NCBI GenBank assembly: GCA_903928285.1
Contig: CAIYQH010000219.1
Location: 1 to 19,883, forward strand
Direction of reading: 5' to 3'
DNA from: an uncultured Bacteroidales bacterium
GTDB taxonomy: Bacteria > Bacteroidota > Bacteroidia > Bacteroidales > FEN-979
DNA length: 19,883 nucleotides
The stretch's first letter is position 1, and every line of letters starts with the position of its first letter. Below the pieces are notes generated by a model. It saw only the letters and a program-made list of their open reading frames with translations, ran no database searches and was not told where the DNA came from. Below are positions 6,806-15,174 of this stretch, in pieces. The translations under genes and the position numbers were made by a program.

Positions 6806-9151
6806 TTATTCCACAACAAGTTTGATGGTTTGCTGGGTCCCTTCGCTGTTGATCTGGATGAAGTACAATCCGCCCTTCAGCCCTGCGATATCAAGCTGGT
6901 AATTCATGCTGAGGGAGACACTGGTCTTTTCGATCATCTTTGATCCGAGTGCATTGTATATCCTGACATCGGCCATCATTGTCCGGGCAGGGATCAGGGT
7001 CACCATGCCGTGAGCGGGGTTCGGGAATACCGACACCAGCGTTGCAATGCCTTTTTCCTGGATGCCAACGTGACCGGCTGCAACGGCTACCGTATAGTCG
7101 CTGGTATAGGAGCTGGAGCCGCAGGTATTGACGCTCTTCACCTTGACGGTGGCGGTACCTGTCCATACCTGGTTCCATGTTGCAGTACCTGTGGTGGTGG
7201 TGCCGCTCATGGTTCCGGCTGCCGATGGGGTAACTTCCCATGAATAGGTTGTTGCATAGGTTCCGCCGGTAGTTGTGTAATCGGAAGTAGGCGTTGTTCC
7301 TGAATAGACCTGTGTGGGACCAACGGGCAGGCCTGGTACGGCCGGGGCCTGTGGATCAACCGAAACAACGGCCGAGCCTGTCATGATGTTGGTGCAACTG
7401 CCCGAGATAGTACTGGCCTGGACAGTATAGTTGCCGCCGGTCATCTGGTTTCCAAAGGCAAGGGCTGAACCTGTACCCGGGAGGATATTGGTGGTCGCCG
7501 TATTGTTCAGGAAGAGGGTATAACTAACACCTGTTTCGGAATTGTTGAGGCCAACCGGTATCCCTGTACCTCCTGCAGCGCAGTATGTGCCGCCTCCGGT
7601 AACGTTAAAGCCATTGGGACCGGGGGCAACCGTGATGGTAAGCGGCGTCGACCAGGCGCCATCGCAGGCACCGTTGAGGCCCTTGACCTTCAGGGTAGCG
7701 GTTCCGGTAAAGATAGGGGACCAGCTGACACTTACAGAGGCGCCGTTGGTGAAGATGCCTCCAGCTGATGCTGGCAGGAGCTCCCAGGAGTAGAGGGTGG
7801 CATTGGCGGCTCCCGTGGTTGAATAGTTGGTTGAACCGGCATTCATGCAAAGACTGGTAGGTCCTGTCGGGGTGGCAGCCTGCGCGGGAAGCACGCTGAT
7901 GGTGATGTTCAGGAATGGCGTCCAGGGGCTGGCGCCGCAGGCATTGGTGCCGCGAACCTTAAGCTGTGCAATCCCTGTGAAGGTATTATCCCAGTCGATG
8001 GTGCAACTGGCGCCGTTGTTGGTCAGCACTCCGGCCGCGGAGGGATCCAGTTCCCAAACATATCCAGTGGTATTGGCAGCTCCGGTGGTGGTATAAGTCT
8101 GGTTGGCGGGGTCAATGCAAAGTGCGGCCAGACCCTGGGGGGTTGTGGGTGCATCGGGTGTTGTAACCGTGCTGATGAAAGCCGTTTTGGTCAGGAACCC
8201 TGCTGCATTTCCAGCGATATTGGCTGCATTGAGGGTAGCGTCGAAGGTTCCGACAGTATTATAGACAACCACCGGATTCTGCAGGGTGGAGGTAGCGGGT
8301 GTGCCGCCGGGGAAGGTCCAGTTCCAGCTGGTTGCGCCGGTCGACTGATCGGTATAGTTCACCGTAAGGGGGGTACAGCCGCTGGTGGGTGCCGCCGTGA
8401 AGTTGGTAGGCAGCGGAAGATAGAGTGCATTGAGCATCTTCTTGGCGCCGTTGAGGCACTCCTTGGTGGTGTTGTCCTGCACAAAGGCGATCAGTTCGCA
8501 GTTGTTGGTAACCCAGGTAGGATCTTTGGTGAAGCTGAGGTTCAATACGACGGTATTTCCCGAAGTAAAGTTGATGTTAGTCCCGTTCTGGTCGGGAACC
8601 ATGAGCCGTTCGGTGTTGTTGATCATGGTCTGACCCTCCCAGTTGTAGGGGATATCCGATTCGGTAAGCACCAGGTGAGCCTTCAGCGTGGTGGAAGTAA
8701 TGGCTGCCACCTTGGTGATGGTCACGGTGATATTGTAAAGGTTACCTACGTTGGTACCTGTCATCTCAATGGTCAGGGGAGATAAAACTGCATAGCGCTG
8801 CTGATAGAGAGGAAGGTAGGTAGTATACAGGCTTTGCGTGTTACTCCCGCCGACATAGCTGAGTGTTCCGTCAAAAAAGGCGGTCGGGTAGCCGGTGATA
8901 CCGTAATAACTTGTACGGGCAGCAGCGGCCGGATTGTTGAAGGGGTCGCCGGAATTGTAACTGTGGTATTCGATGACGGCAACCTGGCAGCCGTTCTGGA
9001 GCAGGTCATGAGCCCCCATGGCGGCTCCCGGGCAATACTGGCACCCGGTTCCCGTGCCGATTTCCATGACAACCTGGTTTCGTTGTACGGCCTGGGAAAA
9101 CACCAGCAAAACAGCAAAAATTGCTACAAAAGTGAGTAATGTTTTTTTCAT
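6806..9151 (-). CDS. Secreted Omp28/thioredoxin-like protein with PKD and Ig-like repeats and T9SS sorting domain
   Basis: The 781-aa protein is modular. Signal peptide 1-19 (cleavage near VFS|Q). Residues about 25-245 form an Omp28-related domain of thioredoxin-like type: GCQYCPGA with Cys37-x2-Cys40 after a short strand, and the cis-Pro-like GYPTAFFDG (87-95). A PKD domain occupies about 250-330 (TVNYTDQSTGATSWNWTFPGG). Four Ig/PKD-like repeats follow at about 335-420, 425-510, 511-600 and 601-692; the first, second and fourth share the pattern Y.TTGAAN..YSWE..P..AG, then W...TGTA.LKVK..N.CG. The T9SS type A sorting domain is 698-781 (VFPNPAHGMVTL ... VRIYNALGSKM ... GLYFIQI). Family knowledge: Omp28-type proteins are surface proteins in Bacteroidetes; a redox role for the CxxC is inference. 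Ends in a strong terminator. Confidence 0.88.
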   Translation of the reverse strand: MKKTLLTFVAIFAVLLVFSQAVQRNQVVMEIGTGTGCQYCPGAAMGAHDLLQNGCQVAVIEYHSYNSGDPFNNPAAAARTSYYGITGYPTAFFDGTLSYVGGSNTQSLYTTYLPLYQQRYAVLSPLTIEMTGTNVGNLYNITVTITKVAAITSTTLKAHLVLTESDIPYNWEGQTMINNTERLMVPDQNGTNINFTSGNTVVLNLSFTKDPTWVTNNCELIAFVQDNTTKECLNGAKKMLNALYLPLPTNFTAAPTSGCTPLTVNYTDQSTGATSWNWTFPGGTPATSTLQNPVVVYNTVGTFDATLNAANIAGNAAGFLTKTAFISTVTTPDAPTTPQGLAALCIDPANQTYTTTGAANTTGYVWELDPSAAGVLTNNGASCTIDWDNTFTGIAQLKVRGTNACGASPWTPFLNITISVLPAQAATPTGPTSLCMNAGSTNYSTTGAANATLYSWELLPASAGGIFTNGASVSVSWSPIFTGTATLKVKGLNGACDGAWSTPLTITVAPGPNGFNVTGGGTYCAAGGTGIPVGLNNSETGVSYTLFLNNTATTNILPGTGSALAFGNQMTGGNYTVQASTISGSCTNIMTGSAVVSVDPQAPAVPGLPVGPTQVYSGTTPTSDYTTTGGTYATTYSWEVTPSAAGTMSGTTTTGTATWNQVWTGTATVKVKSVNTCGSSSYTSDYTVAVAAGHVGIQEKGIATLVSVFPNPAHGMVTLIPARTMMADVRIYNALGSKMIEKTSVSLSMNYQLDIAGLKGGLYFIQINSEGTQQTIKLVVE

Positions 9152-9191
9152 AATGCAATTGGATTAATGGAGGTTAAGAATAATGTCGTCA

Positions 9192-9199
9192 CAAAATTA
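9192..9199 (-). promoter_or_regulatory. Bacteroidetes-type -7 promoter box for the Omp28/PKD gene
   Basis: TAATTTTG on the - strand is an exact match to TAnnTTTG, about 40 bp upstream of the start codon at 9151. No TTTG is found at 19-21 bp further upstream. Confidence 0.45.
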
Positions 9200-9269
9200 A
9201 CAATATTCAAGTTTGTTAGGGTGGTATTTTGCCTGTTTTATCCATTCACGGGTTTTAACCTCTAATTTG

Positions 9270-9344
9270 TTTTCAGACTAAATAATATGCCGGTCCTGAC
9301 ATGTCGGGGCACCGGTGCAAGCGGCATCAGTGTTGGTCTGAAAA
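9270..9344. other. Nested inverted-repeat element in a divergent intergenic region
   Basis: An outer 9-bp perfect inverted repeat, TTTTCAGAC (9270-9278) with GTCTGAAAA (9336-9344), encloses a second one, ATGCCG (9287-9292) with CGGCAT (9322-9327). Inside are two further self-complementary pieces: CCTGACATGTCGGG (9295-9308) and GCACCGGTGC (9309-9318). The element lies between the -7 boxes of two divergently transcribed genes, so neither predicted transcript would contain it. It may be a small structured RNA gene, a protein-binding operator cluster or a miniature repeat; I do not recognise a known RNA family. Pairings were found by eye, and alternative folds (for example GCCGGT with ACCGGT) compete. 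Confidence 0.45.
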
Positions 9345-9429
9345 AGCAGCAGGAATGCATGTCGAACCCCACAGGAAAATGAATTGTCAGAAATGATTTA
9401 TTTTCCCTTTTTCGTCCCTTGATTTTTTT

Positions 9430-9437
9430 TACTTTTG
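9430..9437 (+). promoter_or_regulatory. Bacteroidetes-type -7 promoter box for the ferritin-like gene
   Basis: TACTTTTG matches TAnnTTTG exactly, about 20 bp upstream of the ATG at 9457, and follows an oligo-T tract (9423-9430). No -33 box is apparent. Confidence 0.5.
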
Positions 9438-9456
9438 TTGAACTAAAATCAGCCAC

Positions 9457-9918
9457 ATGTATTATTCAGGACAAGAAATCGTTGAAATCGCCGTCAGAAT
9501 TGAAGAGAACGGCAATGAGTTTTACAATACCGCCGCCGGGATGATCGAAGAGAGTACCGATATCAGGGGGTTGTTTTACGATCTGGCAGAGAAAGAAATC
9601 CTGCACATCTCCATTTTCCAGAAACTTGCCGGGAAGTTTGATGCCGAAACCTTTGATTTTGGTGACAATGACGCATCCGATTATATCAACCACCTGGCTG
9701 AATCGAATATCTTTGGAAAACCGGATTCCGGGAAAACCCTGGCGCTGAGCCTTAAAACACCCAGGGAATGTCTGGAAATGGCCTATAAATTTGAAAACGA
9801 CAGTGTCGCCTTCTACACCGAATTGCTGAAATATACCCGCAGCGATTCAAAGAAGCTGGTTCAACAAATCATCGACGAGGAAAAAGAACACGCCGCCGAA
9901 ATAAAAAGTTTCCTGTAG
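9457..9918 (+). CDS. Rubrerythrin/ferritin-like di-iron protein without rubredoxin domain
   Basis: The 153-aa protein is a four-helix-bundle di-iron protein of the rubrerythrin/ferritin-like group. The ligand set is complete: Glu16 (RIEENGNEFY), Glu47-x2-His50 (EKEILH), Glu113 (KFENDSVAFY) and Glu142-x2-His145 (EKEH within DEEKEHAAEI). The two halves are visibly duplicated: A-x3-E-x5-FY occurs at 12-23 and again at 109-120. No CxxC pairs exist, so the C-terminal rubredoxin domain of classical rubrerythrin is absent. Such proteins usually reduce hydrogen peroxide or handle iron in anaerobes and microaerophiles; which one applies here cannot be told. It is divergent from the Omp28/PKD gene and convergent with nuoN, with no partner rubredoxin or peroxidase gene in the window. 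Confidence 0.88.
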   Translation: MYYSGQEIVEIAVRIEENGNEFYNTAAGMIEESTDIRGLFYDLAEKEILHISIFQKLAGKFDAETFDFGDNDASDYINHLAESNIFGKPDSGKTLALSLKTPRECLEMAYKFENDSVAFYTELLKYTRSDSKKLVQQIIDEEKEHAAEIKSFL

Positions 9919-9922
9919 GAAA
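9903..9922 (-). terminator. Possible weak terminator of the nuo operon
   Basis: On the - strand TTTCC (9922-9918) pairs with GGAAA (9913-9909) across a TACA loop, followed by C and five T residues (9907-9903). It is AT-rich and overlaps the 3' end of the convergent ferritin-like gene, about 105 bp beyond the nuoN stop and past the repeat array. Strength is doubtful. Confidence 0.3.
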
Positions 9923-9950
9923 AAACCACCCCTGCAACCATCATCATTTC

Positions 9951-10020
9951 ATTGCCTGCATTGTTTGCATTGCCTGCATTGTTTGCATTGTTTGCATTGT
10001 TTGCATTCCCACATTCCTGC
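9951..10020 (-). repeat. Second AATGCA-core tandem array, 3' of nuoN
   Basis: Eight units read on the - strand: GCAGGAAT (8 bp), GTGGGAAT (8 bp), then GCAAACAAT three times, GCAGGCAAT, GCAAACAAT and GCAGGCAAT. The GCAGGCAAT units are identical to the consensus of the 688-812 array and the 8-bp GCAGGAAT also occurs there at 796. The array starts 6 bp after the nuoN stop codon, in the same orientation relative to the preceding gene as the first array. Both arrays are followed or flanked by an ATGATGG-containing sequence (812-818 region in the first, about 9940-9946 in the second). Confidence 0.85.
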
Positions 10021-10026
10021 ATTGAC

Positions 10027-11403
10027 TTATAAAAGTCCCACCACCACCCATGGCAGCAGCCCGATGAGAATCACCATCAGGGTCATAAAAAGCAGGTGAA
10101 TCCTGTATGGTAATTCCACCTTCAGGGAGATCCCTGCCGGCTCTTTCAGATACATGGCGATAATGGGTTTGAAATAATAGGTCACGCTGATGGCGGATCC
10201 TGTAATGGCAATGATGACAAGCCATACCAGTCCCTTTTCCAGCGCTGTGGTAAACAGGTAATATTTGGCCATAAAGCCTGCCAGGGGAGGAATTCCCGTC
10301 AGGGAGAGCATGGCGATGGTCAGGCAGAAGGCCTCAACCGGGTTCGACCGGGCCATTCCGTTCATGGAGGAGAAGAAGTCGTTCCCATGCGCTTCGCGGA
10401 TCAGGATAAGGATTGCGAAGGCTATGATGGTTGCTACGGAATAGGAAAGGGTATAGAGCAGCAGGGCATTGTCCGACATGGCGCTGAAAGCAACCACGGC
10501 CAGCATCATATAGCCCGAGTGGCTGATACTGGAATAGGCAAGCATTCGCTTGAGGTTGGGCTGATAGATGCCCGTGAGGTTTCCCAACAGGATGGTGAGC
10601 GCTGCCAGTATCCAGATCGTAGTTTCCCAAACCCCGTGGATGCCGTTAAAGGTATGGGTGAAAAACCGGAACATGGCCACGATGGAGGCGGTTTTCACTA
10701 CCGTTGCCATAAAGGCGGTGAGCAGCGTGGGTGTCCCCTCGTACACATCAGGAGCCCAGAAATGAAAAGGAACGATGGCAATCTTAAAAGCCAGCCCGAT
10801 GATCAGCAGGAAAAGGCCTGCCAGGAACATCGGCGGATAGGTGCCTGCACATGCCGCTACGAACAGCGAGATGGTGTGCAGGTCGAATGAACCTGTCGAG
10901 CCATAGATCAGGGCGATGCCAAAAAGCAGGAATCCCGAGAGAAAGGAACCTAACAGGAAATATTTCAAGGTGGCTTCATTGGATGTGATTGCCTCCTTAT
11001 GACTTCCTGCCAGGACATACAGCGCAATGGAAAGCGTTTCAATTCCCAGGAAAAGCATGATCAGGTTGCCGTAGGAGGTCATCATCACCGCCCCGACCAG
11101 GGCAAAGATCATCACCCCGTAGATATCGTCGAGTGGTCGCTGAACACCCCGGTAATAGCGGGCTGCAAGCGAAAAGATAAGAAAGGCGGAAAAAATCAGC
11201 ACCATGCTGAAGGCTACTGCCGTATTGTCGACGATCAGCATCCCGTTGCCATAGGTTTTAATGGAATTCCACTCCATCAGGGTCAGGGCCATGGAAACCG
11301 CCAGCCCGACCAGGATGAGCGGCAGCAGCCAGGATTGCTTTTTCAGGATTCCCATCAGGAGGACCAGGACACCCAGGACCGTTATCGAAATAATTGTCGT
11401 CAT
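10027..11403 (-). CDS. nuoN: NADH-quinone oxidoreductase subunit N
   Basis: Antiporter-like proton-pumping membrane subunit of complex I, inner membrane. The 458 residues are almost entirely transmembrane helices (about 14). Family positions visible: Glu122 in FLGIETLSIALYVL (the TM5 glutamate), Lys207 in GLAFKIAIVPFHFWAPDVYEGTP (TM7), Lys237 (VVKTAS, TM8), Lys285 region in NLKRMLAYSSISHSGY, and Lys380 (TM12). Its ATG is 2 bp after the nuoM stop, so translation is probably coupled. Last gene of the operon; the repeat array follows after 6 bp. Confidence 0.95.
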   Translation of the reverse strand: MTTIISITVLGVLVLLMGILKKQSWLLPLILVGLAVSMALTLMEWNSIKTYGNGMLIVDNTAVAFSMVLIFSAFLIFSLAARYYRGVQRPLDDIYGVMIFALVGAVMMTSYGNLIMLFLGIETLSIALYVLAGSHKEAITSNEATLKYFLLGSFLSGFLLFGIALIYGSTGSFDLHTISLFVAACAGTYPPMFLAGLFLLIIGLAFKIAIVPFHFWAPDVYEGTPTLLTAFMATVVKTASIVAMFRFFTHTFNGIHGVWETTIWILAALTILLGNLTGIYQPNLKRMLAYSSISHSGYMMLAVVAFSAMSDNALLLYTLSYSVATIIAFAILILIREAHGNDFFSSMNGMARSNPVEAFCLTIAMLSLTGIPPLAGFMAKYYLFTTALEKGLVWLVIIAITGSAISVTYYFKPIIAMYLKEPAGISLKVELPYRIHLLFMTLMVILIGLLPWVVVGLL

Positions 11404-11405
11404 GC

Positions 11406-12854
11406 TTATTTAGCGTAATTCAAAATGGTTAATACATCGGGCAGGGCAACATCCAGGAACAAACCGGGAAACAGTCCTATCCAGAAGATAACAATGACCA
11501 GGGGAATCAGGGCAGCCATTTCCGGCCAGGTAAGGTCATTTACCTGACCTGTGCTCTCCCTGACGGGACCCAGCATGGTGCGCTGGTACATCCGGAGCAT
11601 GTAAACGGCGCTCAGGATGACCGTCAGCCCGGCGATGGCAGCCAGGAGTGCCGAGTATTCGAAAATGCCAAGGAGGAGCAGGAACTCCCCGACAAACCCA
11701 TTGGTCAGCGGCAGCGCAATACTCCCCAGCAGCATGATCATGAAAAACACGGCAAGCCTGGGAGCCTGGAGGGCGATCCCGCCAAGGCTGTCAATGTTGC
11801 GGGTCCTGGTTCGCTTTTCAATAAGGTCGATTACGATAAAAAGTCCGACGATATTGATCCCGTGCGAAATCATCTGGATCACGGCTCCCTGCATGGCATG
11901 GATGGTCATTACCAGCACGCCTGCGGCGATCAGTCCCACGTGACCGATGGAGGAGTAAGCCACAAGGCGTTTCATGTCGTTTTGCCTGATGGCAATGACG
12001 GAACCATACACAATCCCGGCGACCGCCAGGATCAGGGCAATCCAGCCCCACTTGTGCATGGCGAGGTGGCAGATCGGCACCATCCAGCGGATCATTCCGT
12101 AAATGCCCATTTTCAGCATGATGCCGGCCAGGAGCATACTTCCGGCGGCAGGCGACTCCGTATAGGTATCGGGCTGCCAGGTATGGAAGGGGAAGATGGG
12201 GATCTTGATGGCAAAAGCCAGGAAAAAGGCCAGGAATATCCATATTTGTTCGGATGGAGAGAGGTTGACGGCGTAAAGCCAGTGAAAGTCGAAGGAGTGG
12301 GGCAAAGGCGTCCTGAACCAGAGATAGATCAGGGCAACCAGCATCAGCAGGCTCCCGGTAAAGGTATAGATGAAAAATTTAAAGGTGATCCGTATCCTGT
12401 CGTTGCCGCCCCACACGGCGCAGATGAAGTAGGCTGGAATCAGGGTCATCTCCCAGAAAATGTAAAACATCAGTCCGTCGAACGCAGCAAAAACCCCGAC
12501 CAGCGCCATCTCCATGAATAGGATAAGGCTGTAAAAAGAAGCGGGACGGCTGTAGGAATGGCTGAAGGTTGCCAGGACAATGACGGGCAACAGGAAGGTG
12601 GTCAGCATGACCATCAGCAGGCTGATCCCGTCGAGTCCGAATTTCAGGCTGACTCCCGTGGTTTCGAGCCAGTCGGCATTGAACAGGAGGTGACAGTGGC
12701 ACGATGTTTTAAACTGGATAAAGGCCGCCACGGCAATGCAGAATTCGGCCAGCGTACCGGCAAGGACAAAGAGGCGGATGGCTGTCTCCCTTTTCAGGAA
12801 CAGGGTGATCAGCGAGAGCCCAAGGGGCAGCAATATCAGGATTATCGTCAGCAT
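11406..12854 (-). CDS. nuoM: NADH-quinone oxidoreductase subunit M
   Basis: Second antiporter-like proton-pumping subunit. The 482-aa protein carries Glu135 in FWEMTLIPAYF (TM5), Lys217 in FAIKIPIFPFHTWQPDTYTESP (TM7), Lys248 in GIMLKMGIYG (TM8) and the DMKRLVAYSSIGHVG segment typical of NuoM. A small oddity is the SCHCH cluster at residues 51-55 in the loop before the second conserved helix pair; whether it binds metal is unknown. Spacing is 3 bp to nuoL and 2 bp to nuoN. Confidence 0.96.
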   Translation of the reverse strand: MLTIILILLPLGLSLITLFLKRETAIRLFVLAGTLAEFCIAVAAFIQFKTSCHCHLLFNADWLETTGVSLKFGLDGISLLMVMLTTFLLPVIVLATFSHSYSRPASFYSLILFMEMALVGVFAAFDGLMFYIFWEMTLIPAYFICAVWGGNDRIRITFKFFIYTFTGSLLMLVALIYLWFRTPLPHSFDFHWLYAVNLSPSEQIWIFLAFFLAFAIKIPIFPFHTWQPDTYTESPAAGSMLLAGIMLKMGIYGMIRWMVPICHLAMHKWGWIALILAVAGIVYGSVIAIRQNDMKRLVAYSSIGHVGLIAAGVLVMTIHAMQGAVIQMISHGINIVGLFIVIDLIEKRTRTRNIDSLGGIALQAPRLAVFFMIMLLGSIALPLTNGFVGEFLLLLGIFEYSALLAAIAGLTVILSAVYMLRMYQRTMLGPVRESTGQVNDLTWPEMAALIPLVIVIFWIGLFPGLFLDVALPDVLTILNYAK

Positions 12855-12857
12855 CGG

Positions 12858-14762
12858 TCAGATCAGGATATTAAAGAACAGGATCAGGATGATCCCTAAA
12901 ATCATGATGAACATGTAAAAACCGACATTGCCGGTTTGAATATACCTTACGGTGTTGCCGGTCCATACCACCATGCTGCCCAAGCCGTTCACGATACGGT
13001 CGATAAACCGGACTTCAACATAGTCATGCAGTATTTCCGATATCCGGAAGAGCGGCTTTTCGACGACGCCCCGGTAGAGTTCATCGATATAATATTTGTT
13101 CGCAATCAACCTCACAAGGAATGGTCGGGGGGCATCATCAGGAAGCAATCCATGGCGTTTTTCAACAAAGCGGAACCACGACCAGGCAACCATAGCGAGC
13201 ACGCCTGCAAGGGTGATCCCCATCAGCAGCCATTCGGCGCCGTGCGACAGCGGCGGTTCGTGTTCCATAACCCTGTTGGCGTCGGCAAACACGGGGGCGA
13301 GGAATTGGGAAAGTGCTGAATTCCCGCCAAAGAGATCGGGCAGGTTGATGAGTCCGCCAAGGGCGGCCAACAGGGCGAGGATGATCAGGGGGATGGTCAT
13401 CACGGCAGGGGATTCGTGCAGGTGATGCTTCTGGCTCTCTGTTCCGCGGAATTCACTGAAGAAGGTCAGGTAGAGCAGGCGGAACATGTAACAGGCTGTC
13501 ATCAGCGACCCTGCAACGGCAAGCGCCCAGATAACGGGTTGAAACGCAAAGGTCCTTGCCAGGATCTCATCCTTGGAGAAGAAACCCGAGAAGGGCGGGA
13601 TCCCGGCGATGGCAATGGTAGCGATCAGGAAGGTCCAGTAGGTTTTGGGCATGGCCTGTTTCAGTCCGCCCATTTTCCTGATATCCTGTTCTCCCCCCAT
13701 GGCATGGATCACGCTGCCGGCGCCGAGGAAAAGGAGGGCTTTGAAGAAAGCGTGGGTCGTCAGGTGGAACATGGCTCCCGTGAAGGCGCCGACACTCAGC
13801 CCGACAAACATGTATCCCAACTGGCTGATGGTGGAATAGGCCAGGATTTTTTTAATATCATTCTGAAAGATGGCAATGGAGGCGGCAAAGAGGGCCGTGG
13901 CCAGTCCCGTGAGGCCCATGATGGCCATGGTTGCCGGAGAAAGGACATAAAGGATGTTGGAGCGCACCACCATATAAACGCCGGCGGTAACCATTGTCGC
14001 GGCATGGATCAGCGCCGACACCGGGGTGGGACCCGCCATGGCATCAGGCAGCCAGGTATAGAGCGGAATCTGGGCGCTTTTCCCGACGGCACCGACAAAC
14101 AGGAGCAGCGTTATGGCCACCAGTGCCGGGTTTCCAAACGACATTCCCCGTGCCTGTGAAAAGACATCCAGGTAGTTCAGGGTGTTGAAGGTGGTATAGA
14201 TCAGGAACATCCCCATCAGGAAACCCAGGTCGCCGATGCGGTTCATGATAAAGGCCTTTTTGGCGGCATTATTGTAATCATGGTTCTTAAACCAGAAGCC
14301 GATGAGCAGATAGGAACATAAACCAACGCCCTCCCATCCGATAAACATGACAGGATAATTGGCCCCCATGACCAGCAGGAGCATTGAAAAGACAAACAGG
14401 TTCATATAGGAAAAGAAACGGTTGAATCCCGCATCCTCTTTCATGTAACCGATTGAATATACATGTATGACAAAGCCCACGCCGGTAACCACCAGCAGCA
14501 TCAGGCAGGAAAGGGGGTCGATCAGGAAGGAGAAAGGGATATCGAGCGGACCGATGCGGATCCATGAAAAGAGGGTGCAGGTCAGCGCTGTGGCAGATTG
14601 CTGAACGTTAAAAAAGAGGATGACGGAGAGGATAAAGGAGAGCAGGACCATCCCTGGGGAGAGAAAGGCGATAACCTTCCTTGGGACGGCTTTGTAACCA
14701 GGTCCGGCTACCAGGAACCCCAGGAGCGGGAAGAGGGGGATTAGGATTATGATCAGCTTCAT
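12858..14762 (-). CDS. nuoL: NADH-quinone oxidoreductase subunit L
   Basis: Distal antiporter-like proton pump of complex I with the long lateral helix. At 634 aa it is full length. Visible: Glu144 in FIGWEGVGLCSYLLIGFW (TM5), the NRIGDLG motif (174-180), Lys228 in VGKSAQIPLYTWLPDAMAGPTPVSALIH (His253 at its end), NDIKKILAYSTISQLGYM, and the C-terminal amphipathic lateral helix plus last membrane helix (about 560-634, ending in ILFFNILI). A 65-bp gap separates it from nuoK, the widest inside the operon; I see only an imperfect direct repeat (AAGGTGGC / AAAGGTGAA) there, no terminator. Confidence 0.97.
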   Translation of the reverse strand: MKLIIILIPLFPLLGFLVAGPGYKAVPRKVIAFLSPGMVLLSFILSVILFFNVQQSATALTCTLFSWIRIGPLDIPFSFLIDPLSCLMLLVVTGVGFVIHVYSIGYMKEDAGFNRFFSYMNLFVFSMLLLVMGANYPVMFIGWEGVGLCSYLLIGFWFKNHDYNNAAKKAFIMNRIGDLGFLMGMFLIYTTFNTLNYLDVFSQARGMSFGNPALVAITLLLFVGAVGKSAQIPLYTWLPDAMAGPTPVSALIHAATMVTAGVYMVVRSNILYVLSPATMAIMGLTGLATALFAASIAIFQNDIKKILAYSTISQLGYMFVGLSVGAFTGAMFHLTTHAFFKALLFLGAGSVIHAMGGEQDIRKMGGLKQAMPKTYWTFLIATIAIAGIPPFSGFFSKDEILARTFAFQPVIWALAVAGSLMTACYMFRLLYLTFFSEFRGTESQKHHLHESPAVMTIPLIILALLAALGGLINLPDLFGGNSALSQFLAPVFADANRVMEHEPPLSHGAEWLLMGITLAGVLAMVAWSWFRFVEKRHGLLPDDAPRPFLVRLIANKYYIDELYRGVVEKPLFRISEILHDYVEVRFIDRIVNGLGSMVVWTGNTVRYIQTGNVGFYMFIMILGIILILFFNILI

Positions 14763-14827
14763 TTTTACAATTTCAGAAAGATAACTTACTCTGTTTCGCT
14801 ACTTCACCTTTTGGCCACCTTGTCAGT

Positions 14828-15145
14828 TTACCACTTCAGTTTATTCAGCACATTGATATCGATCGAATGGGTTGTGCGGTAGATCAGCACAACGATAGCC
14901 AGCCCGATGGCCACCTCGGCGGCAGCCACCACCATGATGAAAAAAACGAAGATCTGCCCGGCAGGATCGTTGGTATAGGCCGAAAATGCCGCAAGCAGCA
15001 GATTGATCGAATTGATCATAAGCTCTATCGACATGAGGATCAGCAGGGCATTCCGTTTGATCAGCACCCCCAGAACCCCGATACAGAACAGCAGGGAGCA
15101 AAATACGAGATAATAATGGATCGGAATGGTGGTCAAGGAGGACAT
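14828..15145 (-). CDS. nuoK: NADH-quinone oxidoreductase subunit K
   Basis: Small three-helix membrane subunit of complex I (MrpC-like) with the two buried glutamates of the proton path: Glu41 in MSIELMINSINLLL and Glu77 in VVAAAEVAIGLAIVV. Length 105 aa, normal for the family. Start ATG at 15145 gives MSSLTTIPIHYYLVF; 29 bp separate it from the nuoJ stop. Confidence 0.96.
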   Translation of the reverse strand: MSSLTTIPIHYYLVFCSLLFCIGVLGVLIKRNALLILMSIELMINSINLLLAAFSAYTNDPAGQIFVFFIMVVAAAEVAIGLAIVVLIYRTTHSIDINVLNKLKW

Positions 15146-15174
15146 ATGTTAAAGTTTGAATTTCGAATATTCCT

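Noticed and set aside
9347..9372. tRNA or tmRNA-like T-loop (GGTTCGAC on the - strand)
   Set aside because: No matching T-stem, acceptor stem or other arms could be paired around it.
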